Source of the DNA: Proteles cristata cristata
Lineage: Eukaryota; Chordata; Mammalia; Carnivora; Hyaenidae
Length of the DNA: 64,000 nt
NCBI GenBank assembly: GCA_017311185.1
Contig: JAESUZ010001739.1
Location: 897,051-961,050, forward strand
Direction of reading: 5' to 3'
In this document: piece after piece, positions 34,049 to 45,419 of the stretch
How the letters are laid out: each line of letters begins with the position of its first letter
Position numbering within the stretch: the first letter of the stretch is position 1
Made by a program: the position numbers and the translations under genes
Notes under the pieces: generated by a model
The model's input: only the letters and a program-made list of their open reading frames with translations
The model's database searches: none
Told to the model about the DNA's origin: nothing

Positions 34049-36200
34049 GTTTCACCACTGCAAAGTCACAACTTTACCCTTTCTATATCCCTGTTAGAAG
34101 TGAATCATTAAGTCTAGCCCACACTCATTCCCAACTAGATATAACATGTCACTCAATAAAAGAACATTTTGCTAAGGCCCGTATCCCAAAAATATTCTCT
34201 TAACTGCAACTCTTTCATTGTACCTCCTCCTGGCAAAACATAAAAATTTAAAGTAACTTCATTTAGTGTTCTATGTCTGGAAATTATTTCCAAACAAATT
34301 GGCAGGAGATGGGTGTAGTGGGTATGTGTGTGAGATGCATAAGTATATGTGATATTCGCTGTACTATTCTTTCAACTTTTCTGTAGGTTTTAAATAAGAA
34401 CTAAGTTTATTCAAAACACCACATTGGCCTGAACCAATATATCAAATCAGTGATCCACATATGGTACTGAAAATGCATCATGACTCAGGCATTTTACTCA
34501 GGGTTCTACCCAAAACTGAAATCTCCTGTTTTTACTTAAGAATACATTTCTTTCATCCACCACTCTGGACAATAAAGACAGGACACTATTCATGAGATGA
34601 ACAATAGGTAAATGAGTTCAGAGTCTGTAGTATAGCCTGCTATGTTTATATTATAAAATGTCTGCCCTGGTTCCTAGTGGGAATATTAGCATTTCATCTT
34701 GCCATCTCTACAATCCAAGTACTTATATATACCATTGTATTTATTAAGCACCTAGTAGTCATCAAATACTGTATAACAAATAATAGAATACTAAATCAAT
34801 GAGGACAGTCCTTGCACCCAAGGTATTTAAAGTCAGAGGGGAAGAAAATAAGCACATAAATAAATATGCTATAATAAATCGTGAAATGCCATCCATACTA
34901 AAGCTACAAACAAAGTGCTGTGTGTAGTCAGAGAAGACAACTCTGATATGAGACAGATGAGAGTGGCCTGAAAACATAACTAATGTGGTTCTTTAATAAA
35001 TACACCCTGGGTACAACAGTCATTGACGACAGAAGCCATGGAGCACAAGAATCACTGAGCCTGACCTTATATTTTCAGTGATGATGGATTACAGACTCAA
35101 TGACAAACTTTTAAGTTCACTTGCTGAACCACATAAGCTGATGGGATCGGAATTCACCTTGCATAAGGAGCCAATGTAGGTAACGGTTGCTGCTAAATCA
35201 GTCTTACGAGGAGCTGTAAATGAGCCAGAAATAGCTGAGCTCAATCAGCTTACCTCCAGACAAACATCCTGAGTGGGTAGGAAACAGTAGCATAACACTA
35301 GACTTGCCTTGGAGGCCAAAGGGAGGAGCGCCCTGGCCATCTGATCCAAAATATCAGAAGTTCCACAGTATAAAGTGAATCCGATTTTCAAGGGGAAGAA
35401 TTTATTCTACAGAGAAAAGAGTAGCGATGGTGGAAATAAAGGAAGGTTGATGTTTTAATAATAAGACAAAGCTGTATGAAAGCTGTAAAGTGGAAAGGAC
35501 ACATTTGCTATTAATACCAAGACTGAAGTCCGTACGTTGTGTCTCAAATGCAAAGCAAACCAGGTAAATTTTTGAGCTTCCTTTTCAATAACAGAAAACG
35601 CAGATTATTTCTTGGAAGCCCTGGATAGCTTTTTCTCGGATATCATTCAACCAAGAGGAAAAGCCAGATTTTCTACATGCAGATGTACAGATCCCTGGCC
35701 TTGGAAAAGGGGTTTTAATTTTAAGTGTAGCTAAAATAGCAATCCCCCTCAGGACCCAAGGGACCTTAAGCTGGGCAACAGTCCATTAATAGACTAGTTC
35801 TGTGTATTCATAACATTCTGGAATAATATCAGATAGACCCAGGGAGCATATTTATAGTCCAGAAGTAAAGAGGAGTGAGGCGTGGGCAGGAGGACAAGTG
35901 TGAGTCATGCTTTATTCTGTCTCACTGCAAGCTCTCATAGAGCCTTCCCTCTGACTAAGCATAAGTGGCCTAGTAGCTCACAGCATGCAGATGCAGAACC
36001 TTAGGAGGTGATGGTGCCTGACAACGTTATTAATTCCAAAGTGCCAGGCAAATGGACCGTATAATATGGAATTAATGTTTGCAAAAACTGACCCTGCCTT
36101 CTCTTTTGGATCCTTCTCTTGTTCCTCTGGACTCTCTCTATGGCTTTTGCCATAACTACCTATTTTAATAAAATATTTTATAAAAATATCTTAGATGTGA
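34049..36200. other. Intronic sequence, nothing recognised
   Basis: About 2.1 kb without a clear repeat, which is unusual for this intron. No exon-like frame with splice sites is seen. Confidence 0.4.
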
Positions 36201-36202
36201 GG

Positions 36203-36390
36203 GGCACCTGGGTGACTCAGTCGGTTTAGCATCTAACTGGATTTCTTTGGCTTAGGTCATGATCCCTGGGTTGTGGGATCGAGCCCCACATCAGGCTCTG
36301 TGTTGAGTGTACAGCCTGCTAAAGATTCTTTCTCTCTGCTCACCCCTGCCCCATTCCCTCCCCAACTTCCATGCTTAAAAAAAAAAAACC
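36203..36390 (+). mobile_element. CAN-SINE
   Basis: A SINE with head GGGGCACCTGGGTGACTCAG and a 12-base A tail. The flanks CTTAGATGTGA / CTTAGATTTGA suggest a duplication. Confidence 0.88.
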
Positions 36391-37084
36391 TTAGATTTGA
36401 AAAGAATATGCAAGGGATAGAATACCATATTGGACATAAGGATGCCAAACTAGGTTCTAATCCCATTCAAGTCACAGGTCTTCTGTGTTAAAGCAAAATG
36501 TCAACCTCTTTGGGCCTCAAGGAGAGAAAGAAGTAGGGTTAAGGTTGGAACTGACAGGGTACGAAGACTCCTGTTTCCTCAGGAGGCAGACACTTGACTC
36601 TCTTAAGTGACTTCCTTCCTTGCCCGAGTTCCAGCACACCTCCACTGCGCTAACCTGAGAACCCAAGTGTTCTGTCCAGACCATGGAGGCAAGTCCTCGT
36701 CCTTTTACTATGACTGGGGAATGCCCTCCCTCCTGCCCCATCTCCCTTTCTATCCCTGCTGCCTAGGCCCGTAGTGATTTCCTTTTCTAGCGGCCACCCT
36801 CCTCATTACCACTGGCAGCTGCACTCACAGCCTCAGAGAGGGACCTGTGACCCTGCTCTAGCCACCTCCTCAGTCTTCCCTCCTACTGTGCTTCTCCTGG
36901 CTATCACTTGCCATTCCCAGCCCAAAGCCATCACCTCTGACAGAAAAAGACATTTCCACTGCCCAGGGAAGGAGTTGGAAGAAATGAAAGAAAAGAGAAC
37001 CCTGTTACTCTTGCTAGAGTTTTATTGTAGGGAATACAGTTTCTGAGATCTAGTAGGAGCTCAAAAATGTGTTCTAATCAAATT

Positions 37085-37166
37085 TAAAAAAAAATTTTAA
37101 TGCTTATTTATTTTTGAGAGAGAAGGAGATAGAGTATGGGGGGGGAGAGGGAGGGAGGGAGAGAGG

Positions 37167-37227
<61 letters not shown>

Positions 37228-37359
37228 TGAATCTGAAGCAGGCTCCAGGCTCTGAGCTGTCAGCACAGAGCCTGATGAGAGGCTCGAACTCACAGAGTGC
37301 AAGATCATGACCTGACCCAAAGTCAGATGTTTAACTGACTGAGCCACCCAGGTGCCCCT
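37085..37359 (-). mobile_element. CAN-SINE with expanded GA tract
   Basis: An inverted SINE, longer than usual because the CT-rich part (GA on this strand) has expanded to about 85 bases. The head complement ends GAGCCACCCAGGTGCCCC. Confidence 0.9.
37138..37223. repeat. 86-base uninterrupted polypurine tract, (GA)n core
   Basis: A run of only A and G from 37138 to 37223, with more than 20 GA units in a row at its right end. It arose inside the SINE. Confidence 0.93.
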
Positions 37360-37532
37360 AAATTTTTTTTTTTTTTTTTTTTTTTGAGAGATAGACAGAG
37401 CATGAGCAGGGGAGGAACAGAGAAAGAGAGAGAGAATACCAACCAGTTTCAGCACAAAGCCCAATGTGGGGCTCAAACTCACAAAGCCATGAGATTGTGA
37501 CACTTAACTGACTGAGCCACCCAGGTGCTTCT
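37360..37532 (-). mobile_element. CAN-SINE, truncated inside
   Basis: A long T tract (about 24 T) followed by an inverted SINE that lacks part of its centre. It directly abuts the previous SINE. Confidence 0.85.
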
Positions 37533-37732
37533 CTAATCAAAACTCTTAAAGCTTTTCCCAGAGTTATGTTACTACAGACAGGGCAGTTGTGCATGTCATG
37601 GGCATATGTTGGGATAAACAGCTTTTCTGCAGGCCTGGAAACCTCCCTCTCAGGAGGCATTGTTTCTACAGGAAAATGCCATCTGAGTGGCAAGCAAATG
37701 ACTTACTAATGACCATTAAAATTACCTTTCCT

Positions 37733-37947
37733 GGGGCACCTGGATGGCTCAGTTGGTTAAGCATCCGACTTCGGCTCAGGTCATGATTTCACGGTTCATG
37801 GGTTCAAGCCCCGCGTCGGGCTTGTGCTGACAGCTCAGAGCTTGGAGCCTGCTTCAGATTCTGTGTCTCCCTCTCTCTCTGACTCTCCCCTGTTCACACT
37901 GTCTCTCTCTCTCAGAAATAAATAAAACATTAAAAAAAATTTTTTTT
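37733..37947 (+). mobile_element. CAN-SINE with target-site duplication
   Basis: A full-length SINE flanked by AATTACCTTTCCT at 37720-37732 and 37948-37960, a perfect 13-base repeat. Confidence 0.94.
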
Positions 37948-37960
37948 AATTACCTTTCCT

Positions 37961-38827
37961 TCTTCAGGAATGGCTTTTAAAGCAGGGAAGTTAAAAAATG
38001 TGCTAGGCAAAGAAGAAATTAAAGAGCAGCTGTCTCTGGCTATAACATAATTCTATGTACAGATATTATCACAGAGAGACATGCATATAAATAACACACA
38101 TAAATATGTAAGGTGTAAGTTAGTAAAAGTACACTATCTAATTGGTCACACACACACACAACCACTTATCTTCATTAACAGCATGGGCTTGGCCTCTATA
38201 GCCTAGTCCCAAAAGCAAACATATTCTGGGAGAAGGGGGTTTTATCAATGGTAAGAAGAAATATAAGTGTAGACACCACAGGGTAACATGGGAGAATCAA
38301 GAACAAGAATGTGGAAAAGAAGATAAATAGAAGAGCTTAATTTGGACAGAATATTGCTCCAAAATATCCAAACAAGGTCCCCTTAGAGAATGAATGCATG
38401 GAAGCTGCCATTCATTGCCTGAAAGGTAGGTAACATGCCCTGCCTTAGAGAGGATGTTTCATGGTGCTCTGAATGGGAGAAAGACAGAAGCAGGAATCAG
38501 GAAGGTATGTGTAGGGGGCAAGTAAGTCAGAAAACTTGTAGCTTAAGTTTATGAAAGGGCTCTGTCTGCTGAGCTAAACTGTGCAGATCTGATAGGTCGA
38601 GTCACAAGGCACCAAGGGTTCTGGCACAGGAAGGTGAAATGAACAGTACAAGCTGGTGGGTCTGTCAGAGCATCCCACACACAAGCCATCACTGACCTAA
38701 TGAGTACCAAACACCTAGTACTTCAATACAATCTTCATACTGAAATTTAAAGCAAACAAGGATGCCTCAAAACAAGGTAGAGTGAGGAGGGAATGGCGCT
38801 CCTGTGCTTCTGTCCAGGTTGACTCAC
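37961..38827. other. Intronic sequence before the LIM1 exon
   Basis: No repeat is recognised except a short (CA) run near 38147-38161. No exon is seen. Confidence 0.4.
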
Positions 38828-38987
38828 CTCATAGAAGAGTCCCTCCGGGAACTGCTGGAAACACTGGGCACACACAAAGCACTGCTCATGGTACAGCTCT
38901 CCGTTACTGTTTACTATCTTCTCGGCGGGCGCAAAGCCCCCCTTGCAGCGTTCACAGGTGGCGTTGGCCAGGGCATTGGCCATGTTG
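38828..38987 (-). CDS. LIMS1: LIMS1 exon with canonical start codon
   Basis: A 160-base exon. The canonical ATG is at 38981-38983 and opens 52 residues starting [20 protein letters not shown], with LIM1 ligands C10, C13, H32, C35, C38 and C41. The exon starts with C AAC before the ATG, behind an AG acceptor, so it is not a first exon. Joined to the exon at 45238 it reads through as F-N-M in frame. Residue 7 is asparagine (serine in human, from memory). The short isoform needs an untranslated or short coding exon further upstream that I could not find. Confidence 0.97.
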
Positions 38988-39039
38988 CTGTAATACACAA
39001 AGGATAGAAGTCACAGGCTGTCTACCTTTTCTTTTTTTT

Positions 39040-39255
39040 TTTAATTTAATGTTTATTTATTTTTGAGATAGAGAGTGACAGACAGAGAATGAGGGGGAGA
39101 GGGACAGAGACAGTGGGACTCACAGAATCTGAAGCAGGCTCCAGGTTCTGAGCTGTCAGTGCAGAGCCAGACGTGGGGCTCGAACTCATGTACTGCAAGA
39201 TCATGACCTGAGCTGAAGTTGGACACTTAACCAACTGAGCCACCCAGGTGCTCCC
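39040..39255 (-). mobile_element. CAN-SINE close to the LIM1 exon
   Basis: An inverted full-length SINE about 50 bases upstream (gene sense) of the acceptor of the start-codon exon, in the same orientation as the gene. Confidence 0.88.
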
Positions 39256-39839
39256 TGTCTACCTTTTCTTAAACTTAAGACCAAAAAACACAAAGGACTA
39301 AGGAGAAAATTCTATCTGATCACAAAAATCATACAATAGCCCTTAAGCCCAATTTCTTGTGTCTTAAGTACTCAACTCAAACTGTTCCCATCTCTTTGTC
39401 CTAGCATCTTAGGTGCTGAAAGGGTCTGTTGCTTGGAATCTGTTTTTAATATTGCTGACATTCCTCTTGCTAAATATACTCCAAGAGAGTGTCTGCTACC
39501 TGTGAGGAACTAGAGATAGAGATGAAAGTCAAGAATTGCCCTCTAGGAGCTTGAGGTTACAGCTTCCTAAGTAGCCTAATTAAAAAATCCACCGATCACC
39601 ATCTCAAAGCCAGTTTTTCGGCCTTTTGATAACAGAATCTAAATTGCATGTCAACTGAATGGCATGTCTTAGGCTGGACACAGGTTATCCCTTTGGATAT
39701 ATCCTGCTGAAGGCAACTGCTGCAATATCTCTTAAATTCAGCCGGAGTGCCTTAGTCCTATAATCTTATTAGTAAAACAAATATGGAGCACTGGGATTAT
39801 AAGATGTATCTTAAAGTCACAGGATTGTCCATTATGAAG

Positions 39840-39945
39840 ATCATCTTATAGACATGACACAGGGAGGTTCAGGGTGATGGAATGACCAGCCCAATGTCAC
39901 AAAGCTCAGTAGTTAATGGAAGACACAGCACCAGAATCCAGGGAC
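39840..39945 (-). mobile_element. MIR SINE fragment
   Basis: Complement of a MIR core: GAATGACCAGCCCAATGTCA, then AGCTCAGTAGTTAATGGAAG. Confidence 0.55.
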
Positions 39946-40242
39946 CCCATTCATATAGCCACAACCAGATTATAGCCTCAATTTCAAACAAATCAAGAAG
40001 ATGTGACAGGGAGACCATCACACTTTACACATTAGGCAGTCAAGTGACCACCGAAGAGCCTGGGGACCTAATCTCTCCCTTGCAGTCATTACACTGTACC
40101 TTGAAACATACAGGAGGCACTCTATAAAGTGTTCCAGGTCTTATTTAACCACTGTGTAGTTTGGAAGGAAAAAAGCATATACTCAGATAATTACTCATTC
40201 TCTAACAAGCCCCGGTTTCACATTAAGAATTGCTTTCTTCTA

Positions 40243-40352
40243 GGGGCATCTGGCTGGCTCAGTCAGAGAAGTGAGCATGCAACTCTTGATCTTGGGTGGT
40301 GAGTTCAAGCCCCATGTTGGAGGTAGAGATTACTTAAATAAACTTTAAAAAA
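40243..40352 (+). mobile_element. Short, older CAN-SINE
   Basis: tRNA-like part only (GGGGCATCTGGCTGGCTCAG, then AGTTCAAGCCCCATGTTGG) followed by TAAATAAACTTTAAAA. Confidence 0.7.
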
Positions 40353-40375
40353 ACACTAAAGACCTGCTTTGTTCT

Positions 40376-41266
40376 TTTTTTTTTTTTTTTTTTTTACAAA
40401 TAGTTTATTGTCAAATTGGTTTCCATATAACATCCAGTGCTCATCCCCACAAGTGTTCTCCTCCATGCCCATCTCCCCCCTCCTCCCCACATCCATCAGT
40501 CCTCAGTTTGTTTCTCAGCATTCAAGAGTCTCTCATGGTTTGCCTCTCTCCCTTTCCCCCACCATTTTCCCCCTTCTTCTCCCCCATGGTTCTCCGTTAA
40601 GTTCCTCCTAATCCTCCTATACATGCAAACATATGATATTTGTCCTTCTCTGCCTCACTTATTTCGCTCAGCATAACGCCCTCAAGGTCCATCCATGTTG
40701 CTACACATGGCCAGATTTCATTGTTTCTCATTGCCATGTAGGATTCCATGGTATAGATAAACCACATCTTCTTGATCCATTCGTCCGTTGATGGACACTT
40801 AGGCTCTTTCCATGTTTTAGCTATTGTTGAGAGTACTGCTATGAACATTGGGGTACATATGCTCCTATGTGTCAGCATTTCTGTATCCCTTGCGTAAATT
40901 CCTAGCAGTGCTATTGCTGGGTCGGGAGTTCTATTGTTAGTTTCCTGAGGAACCTCCACAGTGTTTTCCAGAGGGGCTGTACCAGTTTGCATTCCCACCA
41001 ACAGTGGAGGAGGGTGCCCGTTTCTCCACATCCTCGCCAGCATCTAGAGTTCTCTGATTTGCTCATTTTAGCCACTCTGACTGGCGTGAGGTGGTATCTC
41101 AGCGTGGTTATGATTTGTATTTCCCTGAAGAGGAGGGATGCTGAGCATCGTTTCATGTGCCTGTTGGCCATCTGGATGTCCTCTTTGGAGAAGTGTCTGT
41201 TCATATCTTCTGCCCATTTCTTCACTGGGTTGTTTGTTTTTCGGGTCTGGAGTTTGGTGAGTTCCT
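40376..41266 (-). mobile_element. Young 5'-truncated L1 insertion with perfect duplication
   Basis: The 17-base repeat AAGACCTGCTTTGTTCT lies at 40359-40375 and 41267-41283. The minus strand reads ORF2 C-terminus (starting with the [16 protein letters not shown] region and a [14 protein letters not shown] cysteine motif), then the G-rich carnivore L1 3' UTR and an A tail. It is 5'-truncated, has a frameshift and is not mobile. It lies in the sense direction of LIMS1. Confidence 0.95.
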
Positions 41267-41439
41267 AAGACCTGCTTTGTTCTAAAAGGCCTTGAAGTGG
41301 GGAAGATCCCCTAACCAGAGCAGTCACTGGCTAAGCTGTCCATCACAGTGTGGCAAGTTTATTTTCAGAACACCCACTCACCGCACAAGCTCTACCTGCA
41401 TGTCTAGGTTCCTGGAAAAGCCTGTAACCACCGAGATAC

Positions 41440-41535
41440 TGAATCAATCCACCTGGTAAAGTTACTGCTGACATTCTCCAGAATCTTCACAACCACCCTA
41501 TGAGGCAGGTGAGGAGTTTTCATTTTACAGACAGA
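41440..41535 (-). mobile_element. MIR SINE fragment
   Basis: CCACCCTATGAGGCAGGTGA then TTCATTTTACAGACAGATTA, a MIR-like 3' side in reverse. Confidence 0.5.
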
Positions 41536-41821
41536 TTAATAACCACCCTGTCCCCAGCTAGTTTTTAAGTTTTGCTCTTTCCTTAGCAGAAGGACTCACA
41601 CATATGTTGTCTCATCTCCACCACACTCCAGTGGAAGAAAACTTTGCCTTTTTGCCCCAAATGTTTCAAAGAATAGTACTCATATTTTGTAGCTTTGCCA
41701 TAACTAGCCTCATGTAGAGGTACCATGTTCATAACCACATACCAATCAAAACTCAACCTTACTTAATAGGCTTAAATACAGAATTAAAACATCAAAGAAA
41801 AAAAAGAAAAAGAAAACAAAA

Positions 41822-42080
41822 GAGCGCCTGGGTGGCTCAGTTGGTTAGGCAACTGACTCTTGGTTTCGACTCAGGTCATCATCTCATGGGTGGGTGAGAT
41901 TGAGCCCCACATGGGACTCTGACCTAAGTGTCATACAGCCTGTTTGGGATTCTCTCTTCCCCCTCTCTCTGATTCTTCCCTGCTTGCACATATAGTTATA
42001 CATGCATGCGTGCGCACGCACACACACACACACACAGACTCTTTTTAAACAAACAAACAAACAAACAAACAAAATCTTAA
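41822..42080 (+). mobile_element. CAN-SINE with microsatellite tail
   Basis: A SINE head, then an unusual tail with a (CA) run (about 42013-42036) and (AAAC)n (42043-42072). Confidence 0.85.
42043..42072. repeat. (AAAC)n microsatellite
   Basis: About seven AAAC units in the SINE A tail, just after a (CA)n run. Confidence 0.85.
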
Positions 42081-42183
42081 AAAAAGGAAGATAGGCGGCC
42101 TCACTGCTTGGCAAACCTGGACTAAGTATTACATTAAAATAAATTTTCTACTTTGTCATTTCAAAATTACTGTGGGTTAGGGA

Positions 42184-42387
42184 GGGGCCCCTGGGTGGCT
42201 TAGTTGGTTAAGCATCTGACTTCACCTTAGGTCATGATCTTGTGGCTCATGAATTCAAGCCCCTGTCAGACTCTTGTAGTGATAACTCAGAGCCTGGAGC
42301 CAGCTTCAGATTCTGTCTCCCTCTCTCTCTGCCCCTCCTCCACTCATGCTCTGTCTCTCTCCCTTTCACAAGAATAAACATTAAAAA
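42184..42387 (+). mobile_element. CAN-SINE with long target-site duplication
   Basis: Flanked by a perfect 21-base repeat (42163-42183 and 42388-42408, beginning AAAATTACTGTGGG). The insertion is recent. Confidence 0.95.
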
Positions 42388-43084
42388 AAAATTACTGTGG
42401 GTTAGGGAGAAAAATCCATCACATTCCTTTCTTACTGGGCTTTGCCATAAGCCAGATGAATTATAGCATTTTTAACAAAGCTCTTGGAAAGGTCTGTGCT
42501 TCCCCTTTCTCCTGACCAAAATTCACAGGTGTCCCTAGATGCTGGATGGTAAGCCCACACCTGCCTTCTAATTCTTAATATCATTCTGAAGATAAAATAA
42601 GAAAAGTATATAATTTTGGAAGCCAGAAGATGCTACTCAAATAAAAAGCATCATTATTCATCTTCAACCTCCTCAAAAGATTCACCCTATCCTTATAATT
42701 TTAAAAGAACTCCTAAAAAGCAGGAAATGCAGAACATTCTGGAATGTCCTGATCCATTAGTATCTATCTCAAGTGGTTCTTAAAGTACAAGGGTCACTGT
42801 GACCCTTTTAGGGGTTCAAAAAATTCCTCCCTTTTCCAACTACATCTCTATGGGAAGCATATATATATTTTTATATCCATTAGCAACATATTACAATAGC
42901 GTAAACAGAGAATCAGAACCGAGAAACTGTCTTAGTCATTAATGAGATCTGCAAAAATGTAATTCAATGCCATTTTCCCCACCAAGCTCTTGTCATTTTG
43001 GAAACAGTTATTTTTCATAAAAATTAATTAATATTTCGAATACAGTATTGCTAACAAAAGCTCTTTGGGGACCGCAATAATTTT

Positions 43085-43283
43085 TTTCATTTTTTTAAAC
43101 ATTTGATTTATTTTTGCGAGACAGAGAGAGACAGAGCATGAGAAGGAGAGGGGCAAAGAGAGGAGACATAGAATCTGAAGCGGGCTCTATGCTCCGAGCT
43201 ATCAGCACAGAGCCTGACGTGGGGCTCCTATGAACTGTGAGATCGCGACCTGAGCCAAAGTTAGGCACTTTACTCAGAAGCGC
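43085..43283 (-). mobile_element. CAN-SINE, head damaged
   Basis: An inverted SINE with the GA part intact and the head region lost or scrambled after GCCAAAGTTAGGCACTTTAC. Confidence 0.8.
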
Positions 43284-43639
43284 TGGGGGGACCTCAATTT
43301 TTAAGAGTGCAAAGCAGTCCCAAGATCAAAGCATTTATCACCTGTTTACTACTCATTATACTAAACACTGGTTATATTCAAATTCAAATACTCAAATAGA
43401 ATTAACTAGGTCGACACAGAATAAAAACAAATACATAGTCTCCCACACACAGGAAAAATAAAGTAGTTTTAGAGATAATGTATTGTGTATTTTTGAAGAA
43501 GTATTCCTTTTAATAACAAGCAGGATAAGGAAACAGAACATTAGAGGAAACTTTCAGAACAAAAGCCCCAATAATCTCACCCAGCTACTGAACTGTTTAC
43601 ATTTCCTTTTCCTCTCCTGTTTTTGACCCTCTGGCATTA

Positions 43640-44118
43640 TTTAGTCAATGGACTACTTTTTAGAGCAGTTTTAGGTTAAGAGTAAAACTAAGCAGAAAGC
43701 ATAAAGAGTTCCCATTCACCACCACACGTGAGCCTCCCTTGCTACCAACATCCCCCACCAGAGAGGTGGTACTTTGTTATGACTGATGAACCTACAGTGA
43801 CCTGTGTATTGTTTTTTACAAGTGTTTTTATCTTTAATATACTACGATAGAAGTTACATTTTATTTATTATTTTTAGTTCAGGTAATTATTTATTTACTT
43901 ATTTACTTAATTTAAGTTCAAGTTAGTTAACATATCATGTAGCACTGGTTTCAGCAGTCGAGCCCAGTGATTCATCACTTACATATGACACCCAGTGCCA
44001 TCCCAACAAGTGCCCTCTTTAACGTCCATCACCCCTTTAGCCCACCCCTCCTCCAGCAACCCTCAGTCTGTTCTCTGTATTTCAGAGTCTCTTCTGATTT
44101 GCCTCCCTCTCTACATTT
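43640..44118 (-). mobile_element. L1 LINE 3' end, antisense, older
   Basis: Complement of an L1 3' UTR: AGTTTTAGGTTAAGAGTAAA, CCAACATCCCCCACCAGAGA, then a TTCAAGTTAGTTAACATATC-type end. It may be two abutting L1 ends. Confidence 0.62.
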
Positions 44119-44119
44119 T

Positions 44120-45237
44120 AAAAGTTATGAATGATAGTTATAACTGTCATCAGGCTAGAAATAATTAGTTGGCTGATTTTTCAAAAGGGAGTTATCTAAA
44201 AAGTGTTGATGACAAAGAATATATATATTGGGAAATATCCTTACATTGGCCAGTTATAACTGATTTATCTGATCCACTTCCACAAATCAACTGCACACAG
44301 AAAACTTCGTATCGTTGAGCTTTTTGTTTTTCTTGTATCTTACTGATCAAAGATCGTGAAACAAATTTTCTGGCATTAAAGTGAAAAAACTGTGTAAATT
44401 TAAAAAGCATCTTGAAAGTCCATAAAGCATTTTGGTTACAGTATAATTATAATTGCCCGATTACACTTAAACAGAACTCTTTATAAGTTGTGAAAAATAA
44501 ATGACATATGTTAGAATAACACACAGAATGAGTTGATGGAAATAGAAAATCAGGTCAGTTAAATTCTCCTTAACTCTTAATTTACAAATTGGGAATTTGC
44601 AATAATTCAAAACTTCTGTCTTTACATCAGTTGGTCTAAATGCTACTAAATAGTTCTAAATACTACTCTGCCCTATTTTTTTTTATTGTTTGCTAAAACT
44701 CATTTAATGATATGAATTAGACTAACGTTTTAGAGTTAATAAATAATATATATATATTTAGGTTACACAACATTCTTATTTATTTATTCAATCCCCTCAA
44801 GACAGTAATAAGAAACCCAGTTAGCCTACTTCAAACTGCTTTGTTAAACCTAACAAAAATGTGCACCCTGTATCAACAGTCTGTAATTCAGTCTTTACTG
44901 TTCCTCTCAACTTATCTGTGGGAAGTTTTAGAGCATAAAACTTTTCTATTATAAATCCTGACAACAGAAACTCTAAACCTCCCTTTTGGACTACATAATG
45001 AAAATGTACTATTATCAGGAACCTACTGAAGACAACTGAAGGCAGCATTTTCGTTCACTTCTGCCATTTCATCTGGTGGATTCCTGCCTGCTGGAATACA
45101 CCCCCTGCCCCTCCATCACTCTAGAATGCCCCTGCTAAAAGTCAAGGAAATAAAACTGTCAACGGCTAGTGAACTTGAAGCCCAATATGGCTAGATCTGA
45201 AGAGGGGAGCTCCTCTCCCAGGAGAAGAGACACTTAC
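44120..45237. other. Intron next to the long-isoform exon, nothing recognised
   Basis: About 1.1 kb of AT-rich sequence. Minus-strand open frames at 44192-44410 and 44821-45048 have no recognisable family signature. Confidence 0.4.
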
Positions 45238-45419
45238 AATTTCGCATAAAAGTCACAAAACTCCTTGTAGACCTTTACGTCACTGTGTCTGCGCTGCAGT
45301 TTGGACACAGCTCTCTCGTCTTCATTGCCATTAGCTTGGTGGACACTGTTAAGGGCTGTCTGGGGGATTTCTTCATTCTCTGGGATAACACAGGGACGCG
45401 TCCTGCCCGGGAATGCCAT
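45238..45419 (-). CDS. LIMS1: LIMS1 alternative N-terminal exon (long isoform)
   Basis: The ATG at 45417-45419 opens 60 codons beginning MAFPGRTRPCVIPENEEIPQ and ending KEFCDFYAK plus TT. The donor GTAAGT at 45232-45237 joins to C AAC ATG of the exon at 38987, giving F-N-M without a break. This adds 62 residues ahead of the canonical methionine (387 in all), matching the known long LIMS1/LIMS3-type N-terminus. The extension is polar, with a basic-acidic stretch (KLQRRHSDVKVYKEF), and has no signal peptide or membrane segment. The sequence CACACACAG just before the ATG could be an acceptor or plain 5' UTR. The exon's true 5' end is not settled. Confidence 0.92.

Larger units (their letters stand above)
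24088..38827 (-). other. Large LIMS1 intron, 14.7 kb
   Basis: It separates the LIM1 exon halves. It is dominated by SINEs, an L1, MIRs and a MER5A-like element listed separately. The stretches 28741-30590 and 34049-36200 show no recognised repeat or exon and could hold regulatory elements, but nothing visible proves that. Confidence 0.6.
38988..45237 (-). other. LIMS1 intron, 6.25 kb
   Basis: Contains SINEs, a young L1 insertion and an old L1 3' end. Stretches 41284-41815, 42409-43080 and 44120-45237 hold no recognised repeat apart from a MIR-like piece near 41440. Confidence 0.55.
14659..45419 (-). other. LIMS1: LIMS1 (PINCH1) gene, coding extent
   Basis: LIMS1 encodes PINCH1, a five-LIM adaptor of focal adhesions. 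From established work, LIM1 binds the ankyrin repeats of integrin-linked kinase (ILK), LIM4 binds NCK2 and LIM5 binds RSU1. With parvin it forms the IPP complex linking integrins to actin. The spliced reading frame from the ATG at 38983 gives 325 residues. Zinc ligands are complete: LIM1 C10 to D62, LIM2 C71 to C121, LIM3 C135 to C184, LIM4 C193 to H243, LIM5 C252 to C303. All exon joins are in phase with GT donors and AG acceptors, so this is the functional gene and not a retrocopy. Two N-terminal starts and two C-terminal ends are available. It is told from LIMS2 by the C-terminus ending LAETLGRK and by the MANAL start. The first 5' UTR exon and promoter are not identified in this window. 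Confidence 0.97.

Noticed and set aside
37085..37359. CRISPR-like or satellite array
   Set aside because: Simple GA expansion inside a SINE in a mammalian genome. There are no spaced direct repeats.
37108..37693. Open frames of 131 and 111 codons with serine/leucine runs
   Set aside because: They are translations of the GA repeat and SINE sequence and not proteins.
40597..41043. A 148-codon minus-strand frame that could look like a gene
   Set aside because: It is the L1 ORF2 C-terminus within a truncated insertion. It is described as a mobile element.
44192..45048. Two minus-strand open frames (72 and 75 codons) near the long-isoform exon, followed by AATAAATAAATAA
   Set aside because: I recognised no family, they are in an intron and no splice or start context supports them. 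A processed pseudogene is possible but unsupported.
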